Below, one piece after another: positions 33,849 to 41,059 of a DNA stretch of 64,000 bases; positions within the stretch are counted from its first letter, which is position 1; every line of letters begins with the position of its first letter. The DNA comes from Thalassobius sp002708925. Lineage in GTDB: Bacteria; Pseudomonadota; Alphaproteobacteria; Rhodobacterales; Rhodobacteraceae. Position numbers and translations under genes: made by a program. The notes below the pieces were generated by a model. That model searched no databases. It was not told where the DNA came from and saw nothing but the letters and a program-made list of their open reading frames with translations. The stretch spans positions 372,001 through 436,000 of the forward strand of contig NZ_JBNAGJ010000002.1 of NCBI RefSeq assembly GCF_049803795.1, read 5' to 3'.

Positions 33849-33862
33849 GTTTTGCTATGCAG
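33849..33862 (-). promoter_or_regulatory. Shared motif CTGCATAGCAAAAC (putative operator, site 2)
   Basis: It matches the motif at 20289-20302 at 13 of 14 positions, and in both places TTCTATT precedes it (here with three extra T). Both lie upstream of beta-oxidation operons. Confidence 0.45.
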
Positions 33863-33883
33863 AAAAATAGAAATGTCGCAGGG

Positions 33884-35578
33884 TCACGAGATGATCTCGA
33901 ACTTATTCACGTCCACCAGCCCGCGATCCGTGATTTTCAGCGCAGGAATCACCGGCAGGGCCAGGAACGCCAGTTGCAGGAACGGCTCTTCCAGTGTCAC
34001 GCCCAGAGATTGCGCGGCTGCCCGCAGATCGACCAGCTGATCGCGGACCCTTTCGTAGGGATCGAGGCTCATGAGCCCGGCAACGGGCAGCGCCAGTTCG
34101 GCCAGAACCCGACCATCGCGCACAACGACGAATCCGCCCTCGATCTGGCTCAAACGGTTGGCGGCCAGCGCCATATCGTCGTAATCGGCGCCCACAACGG
34201 CGATATTGTGGTGATCATGGCAGACTGTCCCCGCAATCGCACCATGTTGCAGGTCAAAGCCGCGCACAAACCCGGTGGCGATATTGCCGTTTTTGCCGTG
34301 CCGTTCGATCACGGCGATCTTGATCAGATCGCGCGCGGGATCGGGACGTTTGTCACCGTCCTGAATGGGGATCACCTCGTGCAGATGTTCAGTGATGATC
34401 TTGCCTTCGAGGATACCAATCACGTCCGTGTCTTCGCGGTTACCCGCAGTGCGGAAATTATCGGCCGTGACGCTGGGGGCCGTGACCGAGTGCCGCCCGA
34501 CCGGATCAATCAGATCACGCGCGGCAAAGGCGGCCTCGGTGACCTGCACACCTGCGCAGAGCACCATCTGAGGGTCGCATTTCTCCAGATCCGTGATCGC
34601 TACGATATCGGCGCGTTTGCCCGGCGCCAGAAGGCCGCGATCCTTAAGCCCAAAGGCCTCGGCCGCCGAGATCGACGCGGCGCGGTAGACGGCCAGGGGC
34701 GGCGCGCCCAGTTCAATCGCGGTGCGGATCATATAGTCCAGATGGCCGTATTCCGCGATGTCCAGCGGGTTGCGATCATCCGTGCACAGGCAAATATAGG
34801 GAGAATTGCGTTCAGTAATGATGGGGGCCAGCGCGTGCAGGTCTTTGGACACCGAGCCTTCGCGGATCAGCACCCGCATCCCCTTGCGCAGTTTTTCCAG
34901 GGCCTCGTCAGCGGTGGTGGCCTCGTGCTCCGTGCGGATGCCGGTGGCGATATAGGCGTTCAGGTCGTTGCCCAAAAGTTGCGGGCAATGACCGTCGATG
35001 TGCTGACCACGGAAGAGGGCCAGTTTCTCCATCACCACGGGGTCTTTGAACAGGACACCGGGGAAGTTCATAAACTCGGCCAGGCCAATGCCGGTGGGGT
35101 GGTGCATCACCTGTTGCAGATCGCCCGCGTCGATGCGGGCGCCGGCGGTCTCCATATCCGTGGAGGGCACACAAGAGGACAGCTGCACACGGATATCCAT
35201 CAGACAACGCGTCGCCGCATTCTGGAAATAGCGGATACCGTCGAGCCCGATCACATTGGCAATCTCATGCGGGTCGCAGATGGCGGTGGTGATGCCGCGG
35301 GGCAGCACGCAGCGGTCAAATTCGAACGGCGTCACCAGCGAGCTTTCGATATGCAAATGCGTGTCGATGAAACCGGGGACAAGGATCTGCCCGCTCACGT
35401 CGATTTCGCGGGTGCCCTGATAGGTGCCGCAGGTGCCGACGATGGTATCGCCGCAAATGGCCACGTCGCCCTCTAGCAGGTCACCTGTAATCAGGTCGTA
35501 AATCCGCCCGCCCTTCAGGACAAGATCGGCGGGGGCAATGCCCCGGCCCTGGTCGATGATCTGCGATAGCTGGGTCAT
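33884..35578 (-). CDS. ade: Adenine deaminase
   Basis: Metal-dependent amidohydrolase of 564 residues that deaminates adenine to hypoxanthine in purine salvage. Metal-binding motif IDTHLHIESS (His74, His76, Glu78), then TPFEFDRCVLPRGITTAICDPHEIANV, a signature of the bacterial Ade family, with GLAEFMNFPGVL and DGHCPQLLGNDLNAYIATGI further on. The C-terminal AdeC-type region (PVAGLMS, VTLEEPFLQLAFLALPVIP) is complete. The ATG at 35578 is chosen by family start. It is alone, divergent from the two-component system; the shared upstream DNA contains a long imperfect inverted repeat. Confidence 0.94.
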   Translation of the reverse strand: MTQLSQIIDQGRGIAPADLVLKGGRIYDLITGDLLEGDVAICGDTIVGTCGTYQGTREIDVSGQILVPGFIDTHLHIESSLVTPFEFDRCVLPRGITTAICDPHEIANVIGLDGIRYFQNAATRCLMDIRVQLSSCVPSTDMETAGARIDAGDLQQVMHHPTGIGLAEFMNFPGVLFKDPVVMEKLALFRGQHIDGHCPQLLGNDLNAYIATGIRTEHEATTADEALEKLRKGMRVLIREGSVSKDLHALAPIITERNSPYICLCTDDRNPLDIAEYGHLDYMIRTAIELGAPPLAVYRAASISAAEAFGLKDRGLLAPGKRADIVAITDLEKCDPQMVLCAGVQVTEAAFAARDLIDPVGRHSVTAPSVTADNFRTAGNREDTDVIGILEGKIITEHLHEVIPIQDGDKRPDPARDLIKIAVIERHGKNGNIATGFVRGFDLQHGAIAGTVCHDHHNIAVVGADYDDMALAANRLSQIEGGFVVVRDGRVLAELALPVAGLMSLDPYERVRDQLVDLRAAAQSLGVTLEEPFLQLAFLALPVIPALKITDRGLVDVNKFEIIS

Positions 35579-35613
35579 GGTGTCTCGGGCTCCTTGGGGG
35601 AATGGTGGCACAG

Positions 35614-35658
35614 GTTTTCAGCAATGGCGAGGGGCAGCCGCCCCCCATTGCGGAAAAC
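35614..35658. repeat. Long imperfect inverted repeat in a divergent promoter region
   Basis: Left arm GTTTTC-a-GCAATGG-cga-GGGGC, 4-nt loop AGCC, right arm GCCCC-CCATTGC-g-GAAAAC. That gives 18 paired positions with one mismatch and one 3-nt bulge. It lies 36 bp from the adenine deaminase start and 74 bp from the response regulator start, so it could act as an operator or as a 5' leader hairpin for either transcript. Confidence 0.6.
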
Positions 35659-35731
35659 TGCGGCGCGGTGCGGGCTTGAGCGCAGGGCGCGCGCTTGGTA
35701 GCCAGAAAACCAACCAAAAGGAGCCCGCGCC

Positions 35732-36394
35732 ATTCGTATTTTACTGGTCGAGGATGAGCCATTGATCGCGGATGCGATCCGCGTGTCGCTGACGCGCGCG
35801 GGCTATCATGTGGATTGGGCCAGCGATGGCGACATGGCGGACGAGGCCCTGCATGGTGACGGGTTTCATCTGGTCATTCTAGATCTGGGCCTGCCGGAGC
35901 GCGATGGGCTGTCGGTGCTGGGGGCGTTGCGGCGGCGGCACTCGGACGTGCCGGTGATCATCCTGACCGCGCGCGAGGCAACGGAGAACCGGATCGAGGG
36001 GCTGGATCTGGGGGCGGATGACTATATGACCAAGCCCTTTGACATGGACGAATTGCTGGCCCGCTGCCGGGTGCAATTGCGGCGCGGGGCCGGACGGGCA
36101 GCCCCGGTTCTGACCCATGGCGCGCTGGAGCTGCGCCCGCAGGAACAGGCGGTGTTTCTGGACGGCGCGCGGGTGGAGCTGCCCTTGCAGGCCTATCGGT
36201 TGTTGCTGCTGATGCTGGAACGACGCGGGCATGTCTGTGCGAAATCCGACCTGACCGAGGCTCTTTATGGCTGGGACGAAGGCGCCGAAAGCAATACGAT
36301 TGAGGTCTATGTATCCCTGCTGCGGCGCAAGCTGGGCAAGGATCTAATCCGCACAATCCGGGGGATTGGTTATGTCATCGACAAACCGGCCTGA
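35732..36394 (+). CDS. OmpR/PhoB-family response regulator (PmrA/QseB/TctD-like), apparent ATT start
   Basis: DNA-binding response regulator of 220 residues. The receiver starts (M)RILLVEDEPLIADAIRV, phospho-acceptor Asp51 is in LVILDLGLPERDG, the conserved Lys lies in MTKPFDMDELLARC, and the C-terminal winged helix reads LPLQAYRLLLLMLERRGHVCAKSDL and NTIEVYVSLLRRKLGKDLIRTIRGIGYVI. The reading frame holds no ATG, GTG or TTG before Leu11. AAGGAG ends 8 bp before the ATT at 35732, and a later TTG start would delete the acidic pair Glu7-Asp8. ATT is therefore the best start. The kinase gene overlaps its 3' end. It may be autoregulated at low level. Confidence 0.9.
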   Translation: MRILLVEDEPLIADAIRVSLTRAGYHVDWASDGDMADEALHGDGFHLVILDLGLPERDGLSVLGALRRRHSDVPVIILTAREATENRIEGLDLGADDYMTKPFDMDELLARCRVQLRRGAGRAAPVLTHGALELRPQEQAVFLDGARVELPLQAYRLLLLMLERRGHVCAKSDLTEALYGWDEGAESNTIEVYVSLLRRKLGKDLIRTIRGIGYVIDKPA

Positions 36395-37718
36395 GGGCTC
36401 TGCGCCCAGCATACGGCAGCGTATCCAACGGCGGCTGGTGCCGCTGATCCTGTTGGCGGGGGTGGTGACGGCGGCTCTGTTGCTGCTCATCACCATCGAC
36501 GAGGTGGACGAGGCGATCCTGAACAATCAAAACAATCTAAACCACGCGGCGGCGCAGATGTATGGCACCGAACTGGACCTGTCGGGCCTGCCCGCGCTGG
36601 AGGCCATCGAGGAACTGCGCAATCCCGAATTCCTGCTGATGATTCAGGGGGCGGACGGGGGGATGGTGCATCAGTCGCACCCGCAGCTGCCCTTGCCCGT
36701 GGCGGCACAGGACGGGCCCTTCGAATGGCAGGGCTGGCGCCTGTTTCAAACCCACACGCGCGACGGCCGGGTGATCATTTCCGGCGTCAAACAAGAAGAG
36801 CGCGACGAGATGATCCTGGAAATGGTCCTCTCCGCCGTGCTGCCGATGCTGGTGGTGCTGGGCACGCTGCTGCTGTCCGCGCTGTGGTTCGTGCAGGCCG
36901 GGCTGCGCCCCTTGCAACACCTGTCCGAGGCCCTGCGCAACCGCGCCCCCCAGGCTCTGACCCCACTAGAAAGCGCAGGGCAGCCCGCCGATCTGGTGCC
37001 GATCGTACGGGCGCTGAACGGGCTGTTCGCGCGGGTCCGGCAATTCGTTCAGCGCGAACGGAAATTCATCGACGATGCCGCGCATGAATTGCGCACACCG
37101 CTGACCATCATCAAGGCGCAGGTGCAGGCCATCGACCCCGCCGAGCTGTCGCCGGAAAACCGCACCCGGCTGGACCATGTGGTGGCCGGCGTGAACCGCG
37201 CCGAGGCCCTGGGCACGGGGCTGTTGCAACAGGCGCGGGCCGAACAGCCCTCGGGTCAGGGGCAGGCGGTGGATGCGCGCGCGGTGGTGCAGCAGGTGCT
37301 GAACGATCTGGAGGTGCTGCACGGGGCGCCGATGACACAGGCCGTACTGAGCACGCAGGACGCGCCGCCAATCTGGGCCACCCCCGAAGACTTGCGCGTA
37401 ATCCTGCGCAACCTTCTGGACAATGCCGCCCGTCACGGCGGGCCGGCGGGCACCCCCGCGCAGCTGCGGATCGAGATCACCACAGAGGGAACCCAGACCC
37501 TGATCGCCATCGAGGATGACGGCCCCGGCATCCCCCAAGATCACCGCGCACAGGTGTTCGAACGGTTCTGGCGCGCCGGTCAGACCGAGGGCTCGGGGCT
37601 GGGCCTGTCAATCGCCCACACGCTGGCGCGGCGCAACGGCCTGACGCTAAACGTAACCGAAGGCGTGCATCTGGGCGGCGCCCGGTTCGAATTGCGCGGA
37701 CGCACAGCGGCGGAATAA
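36372..37718 (+). CDS. Sensor histidine kinase, partner of the response regulator
   Basis: Inner-membrane kinase of 448 residues. TM1 is about 22-42 (LVPLILLAGVVTAALLLLI), followed by a periplasmic domain of about 105 residues, TM2 about 150-173, a HAMP-like linker (AGLRPLQHLSEALRNR), the HisKA phospho-site His238 in DDAAHELRTPL, the N-box NLLDNAARHGG, G1 EDDGPGIP and G2 GSGLGLSIA. It overlaps the regulator gene by 23 bp. The ATG at 36372 is used; a TTG two codons earlier is also open. The short periplasmic sensor and the QseC/PmrB-like layout suggest detection of an envelope signal such as cations, pH or cationic peptides. Confidence 0.9.
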   Translation: MSSTNRPEGSAPSIRQRIQRRLVPLILLAGVVTAALLLLITIDEVDEAILNNQNNLNHAAAQMYGTELDLSGLPALEAIEELRNPEFLLMIQGADGGMVHQSHPQLPLPVAAQDGPFEWQGWRLFQTHTRDGRVIISGVKQEERDEMILEMVLSAVLPMLVVLGTLLLSALWFVQAGLRPLQHLSEALRNRAPQALTPLESAGQPADLVPIVRALNGLFARVRQFVQRERKFIDDAAHELRTPLTIIKAQVQAIDPAELSPENRTRLDHVVAGVNRAEALGTGLLQQARAEQPSGQGQAVDARAVVQQVLNDLEVLHGAPMTQAVLSTQDAPPIWATPEDLRVILRNLLDNAARHGGPAGTPAQLRIEITTEGTQTLIAIEDDGPGIPQDHRAQVFERFWRAGQTEGSGLGLSIAHTLARRNGLTLNVTEGVHLGGARFELRGRTAAE

Positions 37719-37724
37719 CCGCGC

Positions 37725-37766
37725 TGTTACCGGGGTGTTACGCAAACTTCAGGTTGGCTTCAGGTT
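37725..37766 (+). promoter_or_regulatory. Two sets of 11-bp-spaced direct repeats (putative response regulator sites)
   Basis: TGTTAC occurs at 37725 and 37736, and CTTCAGGTT at 37747 and 37758; both pairs are offset by 11 bp. OmpR-family regulators bind direct repeats with this period, and PmrA-type half-sites have the form CTTAAG-N5-CTTAAG, close to CTTCAG-N5-CTTCAG here. The array is 45 bp before the GT29 start. Confidence 0.55.
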
Positions 37767-37810
37767 CGATTGTTAGGCGGGGGTAACTGACCCTAGCCCG
37801 AGCCCCGGCC

Positions 37811-38494
37811 ATGACCGACACCTCCTTCTCCGGCGCCACAGAGACCCTGCGCCCATCCTGGCAACCCTCTGATTTTTCACGTACAAAGCTGGGATTTCTG
37901 CTGGCGCGCAGCCTGCGGGACGAAGGGATGCTATCGCTGTGGTCTGAATCCGGACTGGCCCTGACACAAGCCGCGCAGGGCGCACGAATCGCGGTGGTCG
38001 GCAACGCCCGCTCGCTGAGCGAAAAGACCCTGGGCGCGCAGATCGACAACCACGATATTGTGCTGCGGCTGAACACGGCCCCGATGCCCGATCCGCGCAG
38101 CCACGGACGGCGAACCGATTGGCTGGCCAGCTCGATCCCTGTCCCCCAAGGCCGGATCGACGCACTGGCCCCGTCGCGCGTGCTGTGGATGACGCGCAAA
38201 CGCAAACGGCTGCCCTTTGCGCTGGCACAACGCAGCGGGTTTTATCTGAACCCCCAAGGCCCGGTGCACGCTCTGGCCGCACAGATCGGGGCGCCCCCCT
38301 CGACCGGAGCAATGGTGCTGGATCTGGTGCGGCGGCTGCCAGTGACGCAGGTGTCGGTGTTCGGGTTTGATTTTTTCGCATCGCTGTCCCATTCGGGACG
38401 CCGTACCGCCGCGCGAGTGCCCCATGACTTCGCCGCCGAGCGCGACCACGCCATGACCCTGTTTCAACAAGATGCGCGATTTAAGCTGTACTGA
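37811..38494 (+). CDS. Glycosyltransferase family 29 (sialyltransferase-type) protein
   Basis: A 227-residue protein carrying the sialylmotifs of GT29. L-motif (about 60-105): IAVVGNARSLSEKTLGAQID, NHDIVLRLNTAP and GRRTDWLASS. S-motif: APPSTGAMVLDLVRRLPV followed by VFGFDFF (162-188). VS motif: His205-x4-Glu210 in PHDFAAER. It lacks the transmembrane anchor of eukaryotic enzymes, so it is probably cytoplasmic. It would transfer a sialic acid or related nonulosonate (CMP-activated) to a surface glycan. No sialic acid synthesis genes are in the window. It follows the two-component system by 92 bp and is likely under its control. Confidence 0.8.
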   Translation: MTDTSFSGATETLRPSWQPSDFSRTKLGFLLARSLRDEGMLSLWSESGLALTQAAQGARIAVVGNARSLSEKTLGAQIDNHDIVLRLNTAPMPDPRSHGRRTDWLASSIPVPQGRIDALAPSRVLWMTRKRKRLPFALAQRSGFYLNPQGPVHALAAQIGAPPSTGAMVLDLVRRLPVTQVSVFGFDFFASLSHSGRRTAARVPHDFAAERDHAMTLFQQDARFKLY

Positions 38495-38498
38495 AACG

Positions 38499-38528
38499 CA
38501 AAACGGGGCCTGATGAGGCCCCGTTTTG
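38499..38528. terminator. Bidirectional terminator between GT29 gene and gyrB
   Basis: Perfect 12-bp stem CAAAACGGGGCC / GGCCCCGTTTTG with loop TGATGA, placed between the convergent stops at 38494 and 38544. Confidence 0.92.
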
Positions 38529-38543
38529 TTTCATGCGGATGGA

Positions 38544-40961
38544 TCAGAAATCCAGGTTTTCGACGCTGAGCGCGTTTTGCTGGATGAACTCGCGGCGCGG
38601 TTCGACGACATCGCCCATCAGTTTGGTGAAAATATCGTCGGCCTCGACCAGATCGTCGATGCGGACCTGCAACAGCGTGCGCGCCTCGGGGTCCAGGGTG
38701 GTTTCCCACAGCTGATCGGGGTTCATTTCGCCCAGACCCTTGTAGCGTTGTAGGGTCAGGCCCTTTTCGCCCTCTTTCAGGATCGCATTCAGCAGATCCA
38801 GCGGCCCCAGAATCATCTGGCTGCGGTCCTTGCGCACCAGCGTGGCGGGGGTGTCATAGACCTCTTGCAGGCTTTCGGTGAAGCTGCCGGTTTTGCGTGC
38901 CTCGCCCGAGCGCAGCATCGGCCCGTCCAGGGTGCGCACTTCCTCGACCCCGCGCAGAATACGCGCCAGACGGATGCCGTGATCCTGTGTAATCCGGCCG
39001 GTCCAGCCGCGTTCGTATTCCAGCGCGATCAGATCCAGACGGGCGGCAACCTTGTCGGCCACGCCTTGCAGATCGGCATCCACCGCGCCGGGCACAAAGG
39101 CACCGGCCACGGCGGCCTGTTCCAGAATGTGACGCGGGTAATGGGTGGGGAAGGCATCCAGCACGCGTTTCAGTTGCCGGGCTTCCTCGACCACGCGTTT
39201 CAGATCTGCGCCGGCCATCTCGACCCCGGAGCCAAGGCGCAACACCGCATCCGCCGTGCCCTGCTCGATCAAATAATCATCCAGCGCGGCCTGATCTTTC
39301 AGGTAGACCTCGGATTTTCCACGCGCGACCTTATAGAGCGGCGGCTGCGCGATATACAGGTAACCGCCCTCGATCAATTCGGGCATCTGACGGAAGAAGA
39401 AGGTCAACAGCAGCGTCCGGATATGCGCACCATCCACGTCCGCATCGGTCATGATGACGATCTTATGATAGCGCAGCTTGTCGATGTTGAACTCATCCCG
39501 GCCGATGCCGGTTCCCAGCGCCATCACCAGATTGCCGATTTCCTGGCTGGACAGCATCCTGTCAAACCGCGCGCGTTCCACGTTCAGGATTTTACCGCGC
39601 AGGGGCAGGATGGCCTGGGTCTGACGGTCACGGCCCGTCTGTGCGGACCCCCCGGCGCTGTCACCCTCGACCAGGAAGACTTCGGTCTTGGACGGATCTT
39701 TTTCCGAGCAATCCTTCAGCTTACCGGCCAGGAAATTCACATCCATCGCGGTTTTGCGGCGGGTCAGTTCGCGGGCTTTACGCGCGGCCTCGCGGGCCAG
39801 GGCGGCTTCGACGATCTTACCGACGATCATCTTGGCCTCGTTGGGGTTTTCCTCGAACCACTCGGCCAGTTTTTCGCCGACCAGGCTTTCGACGGCCGGG
39901 CGGACCTCGGACGAAACCAGCTTATCCTTGGTCTGCGAGCTGAATTTCGGGTCGGGCACCTTCACGGACAGCACGCAGGTCAGACCCTCGCGCGCGTCAT
40001 CGCCGGTGAAATTCACCTTTTCCTTCTTGGCGATCCCGGATTCGGTGGCATAGCGCGTCAGCGTCCGCGTCAGCGCCCCACGGAAGCCCGCCAGGTGCGT
40101 GCCGCCATCACGCTGCGGGATGTTGTTGGTAAAGGGCAGCACCGTTTCGTGGTAGCTGTCGTTCCACCACATCGCGACTTCGACGCCGATGTCATCCTTT
40201 TCGCCGCGCACAAAGATCGGCGCGTCCATCAGGGACGTCTTCGAGCGGTCCAGGTATTTGACGAATTCCTTCACGCCGCCTTCGTAGAACAGCTCGGTTT
40301 TCAGGGGTTCGGCGGGGCGCAGATCCTCTAGGATGATGCGCACGCCCGAGTTCAGAAAGGCCAGTTCGCGCAGGCGTTTTTCCAGCGTTTCGAACGAATA
40401 TTCCAGGTTCGAGAACGTATCGGTCGAGGCCAGGAACCGGACCTCGGTGCCTTTTTCGCCATCCGCATCGCCCACCACGCGCAGGTGCTGGGTGGTCTCG
40501 CCATGTTCGAACTTGGCGTAGTGTTCCTTGCCGTTGCGCCAGACGCGCAGCTCCAGCCAGACGGACAGCGCATTCACAACGGACACGCCCACGCCGTGCA
40601 GACCGCCCGACACCTTGTAGGAATTGCTGTCGAACTTACCGCCCGCGTGCAGCTGGGTCATGATGACCTCGGCGGCGGAAACGCCCTCTTCCTCGTGCAG
40701 GTCCACGGGGATGCCACGGCCATTGTCGCGCACGGAAATGCTGTTGTCGGGGTGGATCACCACGCGCACAAAGTCAGCATGACCGGCCAGCGCCTCGTCA
40801 ATGCCGTTATCCACGACCTCATAGACCATGTGATGCAGGCCCGAGCCGTCATCGGTATCCCCGATATACATGCCGGGCCGTTTGCGCACGGCCTCCAACC
40901 CTTTGAGAACTTTAATGGAATCCGCGCCATATTCCTGCGCGGTTTGCTCGGTCCCGGACAT
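38544..40961 (-). CDS. gyrB: DNA gyrase subunit B
   Basis: ATPase subunit of type II topoisomerase, 805 residues, forming an A2B2 complex with GyrA to introduce negative supercoils. The GHKL ATPase domain shows EVVDNGIDEALAGHAD, DNGRGIPVD and the ATP lid GGLHGVGVSVVNALS. The Toprim domain shows VEGDSAGGSAQTGRDRQTQA and the metal-binding DADVDG, and the C-terminus has QRYKGLGEMNPDQLWETTLDP. The start at 40961 gives MSGTEQTAQEYGADSIKVLKGLEAVRKRPGMYIGD, the normal beginning. It normally sits just after recF; here three glycan genes lie between. Confidence 0.98.
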   Translation of the reverse strand: MSGTEQTAQEYGADSIKVLKGLEAVRKRPGMYIGDTDDGSGLHHMVYEVVDNGIDEALAGHADFVRVVIHPDNSISVRDNGRGIPVDLHEEEGVSAAEVIMTQLHAGGKFDSNSYKVSGGLHGVGVSVVNALSVWLELRVWRNGKEHYAKFEHGETTQHLRVVGDADGEKGTEVRFLASTDTFSNLEYSFETLEKRLRELAFLNSGVRIILEDLRPAEPLKTELFYEGGVKEFVKYLDRSKTSLMDAPIFVRGEKDDIGVEVAMWWNDSYHETVLPFTNNIPQRDGGTHLAGFRGALTRTLTRYATESGIAKKEKVNFTGDDAREGLTCVLSVKVPDPKFSSQTKDKLVSSEVRPAVESLVGEKLAEWFEENPNEAKMIVGKIVEAALAREAARKARELTRRKTAMDVNFLAGKLKDCSEKDPSKTEVFLVEGDSAGGSAQTGRDRQTQAILPLRGKILNVERARFDRMLSSQEIGNLVMALGTGIGRDEFNIDKLRYHKIVIMTDADVDGAHIRTLLLTFFFRQMPELIEGGYLYIAQPPLYKVARGKSEVYLKDQAALDDYLIEQGTADAVLRLGSGVEMAGADLKRVVEEARQLKRVLDAFPTHYPRHILEQAAVAGAFVPGAVDADLQGVADKVAARLDLIALEYERGWTGRITQDHGIRLARILRGVEEVRTLDGPMLRSGEARKTGSFTESLQEVYDTPATLVRKDRSQMILGPLDLLNAILKEGEKGLTLQRYKGLGEMNPDQLWETTLDPEARTLLQVRIDDLVEADDIFTKLMGDVVEPRREFIQQNALSVENLDF

Positions 40962-40990
40962 AGAGCCCCACCTTTTGTTTCGTTGGGGAA

Positions 40991-41019
40991 TATATACGAA
41001 ACCTTGGGGGGCTTGTCAC
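40991..41019 (-). promoter_or_regulatory. Putative gyrB promoter
   Basis: GTGACA (41019-41014), 17-bp spacer, TATATA (40996-40991) on the minus strand, 30 bp before the gyrB start. An inverted repeat GTTTCGT/ACGAAAC (40977-41002) covers the -10 and start region. Confidence 0.45.
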
Positions 41020-41030
41020 GCGCAAGCCCC
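41008..41030. repeat. 8-bp perfect inverted repeat overlapping the gyrB -35 box
   Basis: GGGGCTTG (41008-41015), 7-bp spacer, CAAGCCCC (41023-41030). It lies 30 bp after the dehydratase stop and covers part of the gyrB -35 box, so it could be a weak terminator of the upstream gene or an operator. Confidence 0.5.
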
Positions 41031-41059
41031 AGAATTTGTAACGTCACGGTAACAGCCGG

